Source of the DNA: Streptomyces coffeae
GTDB taxonomy: Bacteria; Actinomycetota; Actinomycetes; Streptomycetales; Streptomycetaceae
Length of the DNA stretch: 64,000 nucleotides
Assembly: GCF_016741875.1 (NCBI RefSeq)
Contig: NZ_JAERRF010000009.1
Span: forward strand, 124,001-188,000
Reading direction: 5' to 3'
The stretch's first letter is position 1, and every line of letters starts with the position of its first letter. A program made the position numbers and the translations under genes. The notes below the pieces were generated by a model that worked only from the letters and a program-made list of their open reading frames with translations, had not been told where the DNA came from and searched no databases. This document shows, one piece after another, positions 19,127-27,882 of this stretch.

Positions 19127-19996
19127 ATGGAAGAGTACGAACTCGACGCCATCAAGCGGATCACCACCCGGCCACAGGCCGAGTACCGGACCATCGAGGT
19201 CGCGCCGATCACCCCGATCATCGGTGCCGAGGTCTCCGGTCTGGACCTCACCCGGAAGCTGACCGAGGAGCAGCTGACCGAGGTCCGCCGCGCGTTCCTC
19301 GACCACCACGTGCTGGTCTTCCGCCAACAGGACATCACCTTCGATGACCACAAGCGGTTCGCCGGCCACTTCGGCGAACTGCGTCCGGTCAACCCGCCGC
19401 CGGAGGGCGACCCGTACATGCTGGAGATCCGCACCAGCCCCGAGGCGAACAACGTGGCCGGCAACGGCTGGCACACCGACGGCAGCGCGGACCCGGAGCC
19501 ATCGCTCGGCTCGATGCTGCACATCATCCAGACACCCGAGCCGGGCTGCGGCGGCGACACCATGTTCGCCAACATGTACCTGGCCTACGACATGCTCTCC
19601 CCCACGATGCGCGGGCTGCTGGACGGGCTGACCGCCGTGCACGACGGCGGGCTGCCGTTCAAGCAATACACCCTGCCCCCGGACTACGTGGTACCGAAGT
19701 CCGAGCACCCGCTGGTGGTCCGGCACCCGGAGACCGACCGCCGGGTCCTCTACGTCAACCCCGCCTACACCGACCGCATCCCGCAACTGTCGGCCGACGA
19801 GAGCCGAGCGGTGCTGGACCTGCTCTTCAAGGTGGTCGCCCAACGCCCGTTGCTCTGCTGCCGGGTGCGCTGGGAGCCCAACACCCTCGTCTTCTGGGAC
19901 AACCGCTGCGTCCAGCACCACGCGCTCTACGACTACCACCCGCACACCCGCTACGGCCGCCGGGTGGCGATCAACGGCGGCCCGCTCAAGAGCTGA
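19127..19996 (+). CDS. TauD-like Fe(II)/2-oxoglutarate dioxygenase
   Basis: The 289-residue protein belongs to the TauD/TfdA family. The iron ligands are visible as GWHTDG (His116, Asp118) and a distal histidine in VQHHALYDY (near 264), and the 2-oxoglutarate-binding arginine as GRRVAI (near 280). I chose the ATG at 19127 because AGGGAG precedes it at good spacing and the family similarity begins just after it; the open frame extends further upstream without homology. In detoxin/rimosamide-type clusters a TauD-like gene is one of three core genes and is linked to oxidation of the pyrrolidine (proline-derived) ring. The same role is inferred here. A terminator follows at 20012. Confidence 0.88.
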   Translation: MEEYELDAIKRITTRPQAEYRTIEVAPITPIIGAEVSGLDLTRKLTEEQLTEVRRAFLDHHVLVFRQQDITFDDHKRFAGHFGELRPVNPPPEGDPYMLEIRTSPEANNVAGNGWHTDGSADPEPSLGSMLHIIQTPEPGCGGDTMFANMYLAYDMLSPTMRGLLDGLTAVHDGGLPFKQYTLPPDYVVPKSEHPLVVRHPETDRRVLYVNPAYTDRIPQLSADESRAVLDLLFKVVAQRPLLCCRVRWEPNTLVFWDNRCVQHHALYDYHPHTRYGRRVAINGGPLKS

Positions 19997-20011
19997 GCCG
20001 ACGGCAGATCA

Positions 20012-20050
20012 GGCTTCGGCTCCCCGCGGGGTGCCGAAGCCGTTCCTTTT
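20012..20050 (+). terminator. Intrinsic terminator after the dioxygenase gene
   Basis: GGCTTCGGC (20012-20020) pairs with GCCGAAGCC (20033-20041), and the loop can pair further (CCCC/GGGG). TTCCTTTT follows immediately. This stem plus T-run is the best intrinsic terminator in the window and suggests the P450 downstream has its own promoter or is read through. Confidence 0.7.
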
Positions 20051-20130
20051 CCCAGACCTCCGCGGTCCAGGACGCCGACGCCCCCCGCCACGCCCCCTCT
20101 TCACCTCTTCCCCCTGAGAGATTTCCTGCC

Positions 20131-21381
20131 ATGCCCAGAGCCGAGTCCGGCTTCAGCGTCCTGTCCGACGACTTCGCCGCCACCCCCTACCGGTACTTCC
20201 CCGGGCTGAGGGAACGTGCACCGGTGCACTACGAGCCGACGATCGACAGCTACTTCCTCTCCCGCTACCAGGACGTGAAGCGGGTGCTGACCGACCATCA
20301 GGCATTCAGCACCGAGACGCTCCAGGTACGCGCCGAGCCGGTGATGCGCGGACCGGTCCTCGCCCAGATGACCGGGGCCGAGCACACCGCCAAAAGAAAG
20401 ATCGTCGTCCGGGGCTTCACCGGGCAGGTCCTGCACGACCAGATACGCGCCGTCCACGCCAACGCCGCCGAGCTCATCGCGCCTTTCCTTCCCCGGGGCC
20501 GGGTGGACCTCGTCAACGACTTCGGCAAGCCCCTCGCCATCTACGTGACGGTCGACATCCTCGGCCTGGACAAGAAGGACTGGCAGCAGATCGCCGCCTG
20601 GCACAGCGGGGTCGCCGAGTTCATCACCAGCATCACCCTCACCCCTGAACGCCGTCGGCACTGCCTCGACTGCGCCGAGCAGTTGGAGGCCTACCTCGTC
20701 CCGCTCATCGAACAGCGGCGCCGCCACCCCGGCGAAGACCTCATATCGAAGCTGTGCACCGCCGAGTTCGACGGCATCACCATGAGCAATCGCGACGTCA
20801 CCGCGCTGATCATCAACGTTCTGGCTGCCGCCACCGAGCCCGCCGACAAGACCCTCGCCCTGCTCATCAAGCACCTGATCGACCACCCCGAGCAGATGGC
20901 GCAGGTCCGCCAGGACCCGAGCCTGCTGCCCGCCGCGATCGCCGAGACCCTGCGGTACACACCGCCGGTCCAGCTCATTCCCCGCCGGTCGGAGAAGGAC
21001 GCCGTGTTCGCCGGCGCCACCGTCCCGGCAGGTGCCACCGTCTTCTGCATGATCGGCGCGGCCAACCGCGACCCCGAAGCCTTCACCGCCCCGGACACCT
21101 TCGACATCCACCGCCCGGACCTGGGCACCGCCCGCTCCTTCACCGCCGCCGCCCAGCATCTGGCCTTCGGCACCGGACTCCACCAGTGCGTCGGTGCGGC
21201 CTTCGCGCGCGCCGAGATCGAAACCGTCGCCGCGATGCTCCTCCCCATACTGGATCAGGTCCGCTACAGCCCCGGCTTCCGCTACCGGGAGACCGGCCTG
21301 TACACCCGCGGTCCCGCCTCCCTGTCGCTGGACTTCACCCCTGTCCACGAAGGCGTCCCGGACCGCGACTGGCAGGTCTGA
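20131..21381 (+). CDS. Cytochrome P450 of the NRPS/PKS cluster
   Basis: The 416-residue soluble bacterial P450 has the heme loop FGTGLHQCVG (Cys near 353) and the ETLR K-helix motif. The I-helix reads AAATEPADKT: where most P450s have (A/G)GxET, the acidic residue is kept but the catalytic threonine is proline. Such proteins may still hydroxylate or may catalyse an atypical oxidation. It lies 134 nt after the dioxygenase on the same strand, behind a terminator, and is probably a tailoring enzyme of the same product. Some detoxin/rimosamide-type clusters contain a P450, but which oxidation it performs here is unknown. Confidence 0.88.
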   Translation: MPRAESGFSVLSDDFAATPYRYFPGLRERAPVHYEPTIDSYFLSRYQDVKRVLTDHQAFSTETLQVRAEPVMRGPVLAQMTGAEHTAKRKIVVRGFTGQVLHDQIRAVHANAAELIAPFLPRGRVDLVNDFGKPLAIYVTVDILGLDKKDWQQIAAWHSGVAEFITSITLTPERRRHCLDCAEQLEAYLVPLIEQRRRHPGEDLISKLCTAEFDGITMSNRDVTALIINVLAAATEPADKTLALLIKHLIDHPEQMAQVRQDPSLLPAAIAETLRYTPPVQLIPRRSEKDAVFAGATVPAGATVFCMIGAANRDPEAFTAPDTFDIHRPDLGTARSFTAAAQHLAFGTGLHQCVGAAFARAEIETVAAMLLPILDQVRYSPGFRYRETGLYTRGPASLSLDFTPVHEGVPDRDWQV

Positions 21382-21559
21382 TCGGAGAGGTGACGGCGGC
21401 CCACAGCCGGGCCCTGCCGCCGACCTGCGCCGACAAGCACCGCCGCAGCGGCGGAGAAGGGGGAGACCGGGCCGTGCTGTCGTGCGAGTGCGTGGGTGAT
21501 GCCGCGCGTGGATCCGGAGCCGTAGAGGGCTAGGGCTGAGCACCGGTGGCAGGCTCCTC

Positions 21560-21649
21560 GTGGACAGGTGCGGACAGGGCTGGACAGTCAACGCCCCTGC
21601 TGGGCATGGAAAGTGGACACCGCCCGACACGAGGCTGTGCGCCATGAAC
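21560..21649 (+). promoter_or_regulatory. Duplicate of the MFS promoter region with three decamer repeats
   Basis: This 90-nt block aligns without gaps to the reverse complement of 46027-46116, matching at about 74 positions by hand count. It keeps the three TGGACAG/CGGACAG units spaced exactly 10 nt apart (21561, 21571, 21581), the GGAAAGTGGACACC block and the ATGAAC start. It is the upstream region of a second, now deleted, copy of the 42-46 kb locus. Confidence 0.75.
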
Positions 21650-21850
21650 CTTGGCCGCACGAAGGACGAGGCACGCGCCACCAACGAGGACGACGGTTAC
21701 CTGCTCACGTCCTCTCCGACCTCAAGTAGGACGCCTCGCAGCTGCTGGTCCTGGACGCCGCCGGCCTCGACCGGATCGTCACGGTCCCTCTCCCCCGCCG
21801 CATGACCGCTGGAATCCACGGCTCCTGGATCCCCGACAGTGCCCTGGGAC
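21644..21850 (+). pseudogene. Deletion remnant: MFS transporter start joined to carotenoid oxygenase end
   Basis: The first ten or so codons (MNLGRTKDEAR) resemble the start of the MFS protein encoded at 46032 (MNVARTQTDS). They run straight into ATNEDDGYLL, which is near the C-terminus of the carotenoid oxygenase encoded at 42639-44006. The match continues through DASQLLVLDA and ends in HGSWIPDS, but with one missing base near 21715 and CAG changed to TAG near 21727. Everything between the transporter start and the oxygenase end is gone. It is not expected to give a functional protein. Confidence 0.8.
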
Positions 21851-22083
21851 ACCGGCGAGGACCGACCCACACCGTGCCGGAGCGCGGCACAGCCGGGGAC
21901 GACCGTCGGCAAGCGGCTCGCTCCGGGCTGATCTCCCGGAGCCGCCCACCCCCCTTCGGGGACGGTGACTCTCGGTCAGGTCCCCGCCCCCGCACGGCCC
22001 GGCTGCCGCACACCGGCCCGAGCCGCCCGTGCTGTTCCCGAACCCCTCACTCACATCCCCAAGCCACCCTGGAGGATTCCCCC

Positions 22084-22707
22084 ATGTCCATCGCAGCCCC
22101 CGACTCTCCGGTCGCTGCCAGTGCCACCCCGAGTCGTCTCGTGAACGAGGTCGACAACCGCGCGGCCTACGTCAGCTTCGGACTCGCCTACCTGCTCGGA
22201 CACGGCGCCGCCGCAGTCTCCCAGGGCGACAGCCCCTTGCTCGGCCTGCCCGGCTGGCTGCCCACCACACTCCTCGGAATCGGGCTGGCAACCGGCATCA
22301 CCCAGGCCACCGTCGCCGCCCTGCGAGCCCAACGCGGGGCTTCCGGGCCGGACGTCCTTTCCGGCAAATTGCTCGGTGCCTCCTGGATCGCCGCCTTCAC
22401 CGCCCTGTTCCTCGCCATCACCGGCCTGACGTCCGCCCTCGACATGCCAGAACTGCAGTCCATCCTCTGGCCCGCCGGCTCCGGTCTCATCGTCGGCCTG
22501 CTCTACCTCGCCGAAGGCGCCGCACGCCGCAACCTGCTGCACTACAGCCTTGGCGTCTGGCTGGCTCTGACCTCCACCGCGGCGCTCTTCCTCGGCACCC
22601 CTGGCCTCTACTGGGTCCTCGCCATCGCAGTCGGCGGCGCCTACGCCCTCGCCGCGGCCCTCGAACGCCGCCGCCTCGTACAGCACGCAGGGCATCCCCA
22701 GCACTGA
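22084..22707 (+). CDS. Hypothetical multi-pass membrane protein
   Basis: The 207-residue protein has five or six hydrophobic helices (for example around WLPTTLLGIGLATG, LLGASWIAAFTALFLAITG, ILWPAGSGLIVGLLYL and WVLAIAVGGAYALAAAL) and a short hydrophilic N-terminus. I chose the ATG at 22084 because GGAGGATT precedes it; the frame is open further upstream but runs through non-coding sequence. I do not recognise the family. It sits between gene remnants and shows no operon partner. Confidence 0.6.
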   Translation: MSIAAPDSPVAASATPSRLVNEVDNRAAYVSFGLAYLLGHGAAAVSQGDSPLLGLPGWLPTTLLGIGLATGITQATVAALRAQRGASGPDVLSGKLLGASWIAAFTALFLAITGLTSALDMPELQSILWPAGSGLIVGLLYLAEGAARRNLLHYSLGVWLALTSTAALFLGTPGLYWVLAIAVGGAYALAAALERRRLVQHAGHPQH

Positions 22708-22800
22708 CCTGCGCCGCTACTGCGGGATCAGCCTGCCACGCGCCATCCCGAACGTTCTGGCGGCCCCACGACGCGAACGCGCCCGCATCCGCAGCGAGAG

Positions 22801-22923
22801 GCACATCCGCTGAGGCGCCCGGCCAAGCACGTCCTGCCCGGCTGTGGGCACCTGCTGCCACTGGAGGCCCCCGCCGAGGTTGCGGCGCGGCTGGAGAGCT
22901 TTCTCGCCAACCTCGACACATGA
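22801..22923 (+). pseudogene. C-terminal remnant of an alpha/beta hydrolase
   Basis: A short frame ending at 22923 reads HVLPGCGHLLPLEAP followed by AEVAARLESFL. This is the typical last strand, catalytic histidine (GCGH) and C-terminal helix of alpha/beta hydrolases. No recognisable hydrolase sequence precedes it, so only about 35 residues of a former gene survive. Confidence 0.55.
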
Positions 22924-23065
22924 TCCTCGGCCAAAGCACCGGCATGAGGACGCAGCCTCCGCCCTGGTCGGCAAGGGACGCAATGCCTACCCACTGGCGC
23001 TCGGGTGCAGAGGGCTCGGGCCTGCCTCCGACAACGTCATCCCGCTGCCCCGACCGATAACTTGC

Positions 23066-26000
23066 TCAGAACTGCATGCCACCGCTCAGGTCACCCCGAA
23101 GAAAGGCCAAAAGTTTGAGGGATTGATTCAGCTCGTAGGAGTGGGCTTCGGGCCGTTCTCTGGCCAGTTCGAGGCGGATCCTCACGGCTTCGCTGATCAC
23201 GGCCAGTGCCTCATCCCGCCGCCGGGAAGCGTTCAGGCATACGGAGAGGTTGTGCAGGCTCTTGGCGAGACTGGGCCGGAACGCGGAGGGCAGCGCCGTC
23301 ACCAGCTCGCGCTGGATCTCCACGGCCTCGCCAGCCGCTGCCAGCGCCTCGTCCCACCGACCGAAGGCGGCCAAGTCACTGGCGAGGTTGGTCAGGCTGG
23401 ACGCAAGCCCGGGACGATGCGCATCAGGCTGTACCGCCGCCAGCTTCCGGTACATCTCCACGGCCTCCCTGGTCGCGGCCAGCGCCTCGTCCTGCCGGCC
23501 AAAGTTGGCCAAGGTACTGGAGAGGTTGACCAGGCAAACGGCAAGCTCGTGCCTGAATGCGTCGGGCCGTGTCGCCACCAACTCCCGGTAGATATCCACC
23601 GCTTCGCTGATCGCCGTCAGCGCCTCCTGCCGCTTCCCCCGGCGCTGCAGAATGGCGGCCAGGTTGTTCAGACTTCCAGCGAGGCCTCCCCGAAACTGGT
23701 CGGGCCGCCTCGCGACCAGCTCTCGGTAGATATCCACCGCTTCGCTGATCTGCGCAAGCCCTTTCTCCCACTGCCTGAGGGCCGCCAGGTCTCCGCCATG
23801 GTTGTCCAGGCTCGTGGCGAGGTGGCACAGCACGATGTCATCGGGCTGCTGTGCGGCGACTTTCCGCTGGATTTCCACTGCCTCGCTGACCGCGGCCAGT
23901 GCTTCCTTGGTCTGCCCGTGGATGCTCAGTAGAGCAGACAGGTTGTTCAGACTTGAGGAAAGGTCCGGCAGGAACGTGGCGGGTTGTTTCGCGGCCAGTT
24001 TTCGGCGGATCTCCACCGCTTCCCGCAAGGCGGCCAGAGCCTTGTCCCACTGCCCCAACCTCTCCAGCCGACTGGACAGATCGTGCAGAGCACCGGCCAG
24101 GGCCGGCTGGGCTTCGGGGTCACCGTGGCTGCGGGCTTGGTAGTGGTCAGCGATGAGCCGGCTGAGGTGGGTGGACCAGGAGCTGAGGCTGTAGCTGGTG
24201 GCGGGCAGCCGCCGGGCGAGCTGTTCCAAGTCCGCGAACGTGGTGCGGGATGAGTCGGTGATCTGCTCGAGGGCATCCAGGAGGGGTCGGGGTGCCTCTG
24301 CCTGGGTGGCGACGTCGACGGCCGGGCCGGCGAGTACGGCGGAGTGCCGCACGCACAGCGCGGTCAGGTGCTGGTCGAGCTGGTGGTCGAAGACGGGGTG
24401 GGCGGCGGCCCGGGTACAGATGGTGAGCAGATGGGTGGCCTGGCGGTCGGTGGCACCGGGAACGACGTGGTCGGGCAGGCCGGGGCTGTCCAGCAGATGC
24501 CGGCCGAGGAATCGCTCAGCCAGCCGGTCCGGCTGCGGGCTGCCCCAGGGCGCGCCAGGTGCCGGTGGGTAAAGTGCGGCGATCCAACCGAGTACGGCAC
24601 CCAGCCGGTCGCCTGGCTGGTCGGCCAGTCCGGGGACCCTGCGCAGGAGACCTTCACCCTGAAGGTGCGTTTCCGCGCCGAGGAAAAAGGCGGCGGCCAG
24701 GGCGTCGGTGAGCGTGGCCATGGTCAAGTTCGGGTGCAGTCCGCGTGCAGTGGCGGCGTTGGTCCAGTAGCGGCGCTCATGAGCCAGCAGCCGGTCCTCC
24801 ACACCCCGACCGTCGGCCGGTGGCGCCTCGTTCCCCGGGCCGTCGGCCCGCATCTGGCCGGCAGCGTCCAGGAGGTCGGCCAGAGCGGTCATGTGCAGGG
24901 TCAGCGCGATCTCCATGCCGGGGCCTTCCAGAACCGACGGCTGGCCATCCGGGTACGTTCCGCCTGCGGTGAGGCGGGCGGCCAAGCCCGGCCAGTCGTG
25001 GTCCTGCCAGCCGCGCACCCGAGGCAGCTGTCCCGCGTAGCCGCGCACGGCTTCCCGGTAAGCCTCAGTGCGGGAGGCTCCGGGCTCGGCTTCCAGCGCG
25101 GGCAGTCGCACCGCCGCGGCGCCGTCCAACAGTTCCTCAGCGACCGGGGTGGCGGCCTGCAGTGCCTGCCACCAGTCACCGGCGGTGCGCGCCAGCAGAA
25201 GCAGCTTGAATGGTTGGCCGCCCCTGTGCCGGGCGGCAGCTTCCACAAGCGCGGTCAGTTGTGCAGTGCGGGTTTCGGCGTAGTCGACCACGACAAGGAG
25301 CGGCACGGCAGCGGCCGCCAGTGCGGCCAGGGATCCGCCGTCCGCGTCGGCACGCAGCCACAGTGTGGTCCATCCTTCGGTGGCCAGCACATCGGCCACG
25401 TGCTGGGCCAGCCGGGTCTTGCCCTGCCCGCCGGGGCCGTGCAGCAGCCGGGCGCCGAAACCCCCCTCCTCGCAGAAGGCGCGCAGATCCCCCAGCACGG
25501 CGGTTCGGCCGCGGAAAGGCACTACCTGGCGGCGGGCCCGCAGTAGGGCGGCCGGCGAAGCGAGCAGGCCTTGGGCTGCCGGTTCCGATGGCTCCACCAG
25601 CTGTTGCCACTCCACCGGTTCGAGCGCCACGCCGGTCTCCGGCCCGTACTCCGCCAGGACGGTACGAAAGGCCGCGTCCCGCATCAGCACCCACACCGGG
25701 ACCGCCTCCAGGTGGGCGTGGTCACGGTCGGCCGGGTCGCAGGCGATGACGCCGGTCAGCAGATCACCGCAGAACAGCGCAGCGCCCGACATCCCGGCCC
25801 ACGGCGAGCCCCCGTCACCGGCCGGTACCGGGGGATGCTGGGTCAGGCTCATCACGTACCGGTTCCCGACGTAGCGGTCGCCAGGGCTGAGCGTGCCCGA
25901 GGGTTGAAGCGTGTCCACGGCACGGCCGGGGCGCTGCACCACCTCCGGAATTCCCCATGCCTCACACGGGGTGGCGGGCCGGTGGGTGACCAGACGGCCC

Positions 26001-26260
26001 CAGCGGTCCCACGCGCCCGGCGGAGGCGCCCAGGACGGGTCATCGATACGCACCAGAGCGGCGTCGTCGCGCCCACGCGGGGTACCACGCCAGACCACGG
26101 TCCCGTGCCAGGACAGCTCCTTGCCGGGCCGGAACAACGATACGGCGCCGTCGCGCTCGGGCGTCGCATGAGCGGACGTCAGCGCAAGCCGCGGCCCAAC
26201 CACGTACCCCGAACCGCGACTTCCACCGTGTTCGACCGCTAGCACTCGCATCCGGTCCAT
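23066..26260 (-). CDS. Trypsin-like protease - STAND NTPase - TPR protein
   Basis: The 1064-residue protein has three parts. A trypsin-fold protease (about 1-200) keeps its triad: His31 (LTSAHA), Asp65/66 (GRDDAALV) and Ser158 (GMSGAAL). A STAND/NACHT-like NTPase (about 240-640) has a P-loop (GPGGQGKT near 290) and a DYAE-type Walker B (LLVVVDYAET). The C-terminal third is an array of about seven TPR units (repeats of the type SLNNLSALL..EALAAVSEAVEIQRK). I chose the ATG at 26260, behind AGGGGGA, over a TTG further upstream. Such fusions are predicted conflict or defence proteins in which TPRs sense, the NTPase switches and the protease cuts. The Trypco2 gene lies 34 nt upstream, supporting that role. 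The target is unknown. Confidence 0.85.
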   Translation of the reverse strand: MDRMRVLAVEHGGSRGSGYVVGPRLALTSAHATPERDGAVSLFRPGKELSWHGTVVWRGTPRGRDDAALVRIDDPSWAPPPGAWDRWGRLVTHRPATPCEAWGIPEVVQRPGRAVDTLQPSGTLSPGDRYVGNRYVMSLTQHPPVPAGDGGSPWAGMSGAALFCGDLLTGVIACDPADRDHAHLEAVPVWVLMRDAAFRTVLAEYGPETGVALEPVEWQQLVEPSEPAAQGLLASPAALLRARRQVVPFRGRTAVLGDLRAFCEEGGFGARLLHGPGGQGKTRLAQHVADVLATEGWTTLWLRADADGGSLAALAAAAVPLLVVVDYAETRTAQLTALVEAAARHRGGQPFKLLLLARTAGDWWQALQAATPVAEELLDGAAAVRLPALEAEPGASRTEAYREAVRGYAGQLPRVRGWQDHDWPGLAARLTAGGTYPDGQPSVLEGPGMEIALTLHMTALADLLDAAGQMRADGPGNEAPPADGRGVEDRLLAHERRYWTNAATARGLHPNLTMATLTDALAAAFFLGAETHLQGEGLLRRVPGLADQPGDRLGAVLGWIAALYPPAPGAPWGSPQPDRLAERFLGRHLLDSPGLPDHVVPGATDRQATHLLTICTRAAAHPVFDHQLDQHLTALCVRHSAVLAGPAVDVATQAEAPRPLLDALEQITDSSRTTFADLEQLARRLPATSYSLSSWSTHLSRLIADHYQARSHGDPEAQPALAGALHDLSSRLERLGQWDKALAALREAVEIRRKLAAKQPATFLPDLSSSLNNLSALLSIHGQTKEALAAVSEAVEIQRKVAAQQPDDIVLCHLATSLDNHGGDLAALRQWEKGLAQISEAVDIYRELVARRPDQFRGGLAGSLNNLAAILQRRGKRQEALTAISEAVDIYRELVATRPDAFRHELAVCLVNLSSTLANFGRQDEALAATREAVEMYRKLAAVQPDAHRPGLASSLTNLASDLAAFGRWDEALAAAGEAVEIQRELVTALPSAFRPSLAKSLHNLSVCLNASRRRDEALAVISEAVRIRLELARERPEAHSYELNQSLKLLAFLRGDLSGGMQF

Positions 26261-26294
26261 CCAACGTCCCCCTGGTATCTGTGCCGCACCGTGC

Positions 26295-26627
26295 TCAGTC
26301 CTCAAGGTGCCCGGAGACGTCTCCTGGCCCCGGCTCCTGGCCGGCGCCGCCGTGGACGAACAGGTCGCCGCCGTCAGGCCGCTGCGGGGTAAGCGTGACC
26401 ATCACCCGATGCGTGCGGCCCCGGGCCAGCGCCGTTTCTGCGTCGCCGCTCAGCACCCATGCCTTGAAACCCGCCTTCGCTTTGGCGTCCGCCCGCAGCT
26501 CCACTGCGAACTCCAGCTCCACCGGCCCGACACGGAACGCCAGATCCGCACCCGCCCCACGCGCCGCGGCAGCCAGCAGCTCGTCCCGCACCGCCGCCAC
26601 CGCATCCGCCAATTCGATCTCCTTCAC
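26295..26627 (-). CDS. Trypsin-co-occurring domain 2 (Trypco2) protein
   Basis: The 110-residue protein begins with a helix (IELADAVAAVRDELLAAAA), followed by DLAFRVGPVELEFAVEL and a GFKAWVLSG strand, then HRVMVTLTP. This is the pattern of Trypco2, a small domain defined by its repeated association with trypsin-like proteases. I chose the GTG at 26627 because AAGGGGG precedes it and family similarity starts at once. It is the first gene of a two-gene unit with the protease-STAND-TPR gene. Its role is unproven; adaptor or regulator of the protease partner is the usual prediction. Confidence 0.8.
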   Translation of the reverse strand: MKEIELADAVAAVRDELLAAAARGAGADLAFRVGPVELEFAVELRADAKAKAGFKAWVLSGDAETALARGRTHRVMVTLTPQRPDGGDLFVHGGAGQEPGPGDVSGHLED

Positions 26628-27003
26628 ACCACGCCCCCTTGTTCCCGCGTTTAGGCACCCCGCGCCCATCTTCCGGGCTGTGACGCTCTCACAACTCACC
26701 GTACCCACGCTCGCCTCTTGCGAAAGTCACTTCATGGACCAGCGGCGTGAGTCGACCGCGCCGGCCCTCGGGCAGCGCGCAAGACACCGCCACGGTTCTC
26801 TGATGGGCCGACGGACCCGGTGTCTGCGGCGCCCCTGACGCCGCCGGGAACTCGCCCGGCGATCGCCACGCGCGGTACGGCGATTCGGCGCTCTGCGGGG
26901 TTGGCCTCGGCTTAGGCTCCGGGCGCGGGGGCGGTTGGGGCGGCAGGAGCAGCGGCCTTCGCTGCCTGGGCCGACGCACGCAACAGGGCCTCGGGAGACA
27001 TGT
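26628..27003. other. Divergent intergenic region
   Basis: This region of about 375 nt separates the Trypco2 gene (minus) from the ion channel gene (plus) and should contain both promoters. I see no repeat, RNA gene or clear -35/-10 pair. Confidence 0.4.
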
Positions 27004-27882
27004 ATGGAGTGGTTGATCTCGCTGGCAGGGGTGACCCTGGTCATGGCCGCCCTGCGAGATCTGTTCCATACGCTCTGGCATCCCAGCCGCCACGGCGGCC
27101 TGAGCCGACTCGTCATGACGGCGCTGTGGAAACTGGCCCGGCATGTGCGTGCGCGCGGGCGTGTGGTCGGGCTGGTCGGGCCACTGGCCATGGTGACGGT
27201 GGTCGGCATGTGGGCGGTCATCATCATCCTGGGCTGGGCCATCATCTACTGGCCCCACATGCCAGGGGCGTTCACCTTCGCCCCTGGTTCCAGGGCGGCG
27301 GAGCAACCGGCGCTGCTGGACTCCGTGTACCTGTCGCTCGTCACGGTTGCCACCCTGGGGCTGGGGGACGTCGTCCCCGCCGACGGCTGGCTGCGTTTGG
27401 TCTCGCCGCTGGAGGCCCTGGTCGGCTTCGTCCTCCTGACGGCCACGGTCTCCTGGGTCCTTGAGATCTACCCGGCCCTGACCCGCAGGAGGGCCCTGGC
27501 GGTCCGACTGGCGCTCCTGCGCGATACAGATCCGACGACTGGGCAGCTCGACTGCGTTGTGGGGGCCTTGCTGCTGGACAGCCTGGCCACTGAGGTCGTG
27601 CGCGTCCGTATCGACTTCACCCAGTACGCGGAGGCCTACTACTTCCACGACGGGGAAGACCACTCCTCCTTGGCGGCCACGGTCGGCTATGCCGCTGACC
27701 TTGCCCAGCGTGGGCAGGCAGCCCGGCGGCCGGATGTGCTCCTGGCCGGCGACCTGCTCGCCGACGCGCTGAAGGACCTGGCTGCCATCCTTGACCAGCG
27801 TTTTCTCCACACCGGCGGCACACCGCAGGACGTTTTCGCCGCGTACGCCGCCGACCACGGCCGCGGCCCGACGCAGTCCTGA
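27004..27882 (+). CDS. Potassium-channel-family ion channel protein
   Basis: The 292-residue protein has an N-terminal hydrophobic helix, a second long one (PLAMVTVVGMWAVIIILGWA), a pore loop and a third helix (ALVGFVLLTATVSWVL). The pore reads SLVTVATLGLGDVVP, which corresponds to the TVGYGD filter region of two-TM potassium channels with LGLGD in place of GYGD, so ion selectivity is uncertain. The remaining 130 residues are soluble and helical. I chose the ATG at 27004 behind GGGAGA. It heads a stress-type gene group on the plus strand and is followed at once by a P-type ATPase remnant. Confidence 0.75.
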   Translation: MEWLISLAGVTLVMAALRDLFHTLWHPSRHGGLSRLVMTALWKLARHVRARGRVVGLVGPLAMVTVVGMWAVIIILGWAIIYWPHMPGAFTFAPGSRAAEQPALLDSVYLSLVTVATLGLGDVVPADGWLRLVSPLEALVGFVLLTATVSWVLEIYPALTRRRALAVRLALLRDTDPTTGQLDCVVGALLLDSLATEVVRVRIDFTQYAEAYYFHDGEDHSSLAATVGYAADLAQRGQAARRPDVLLAGDLLADALKDLAAILDQRFLHTGGTPQDVFAAYAADHGRGPTQS

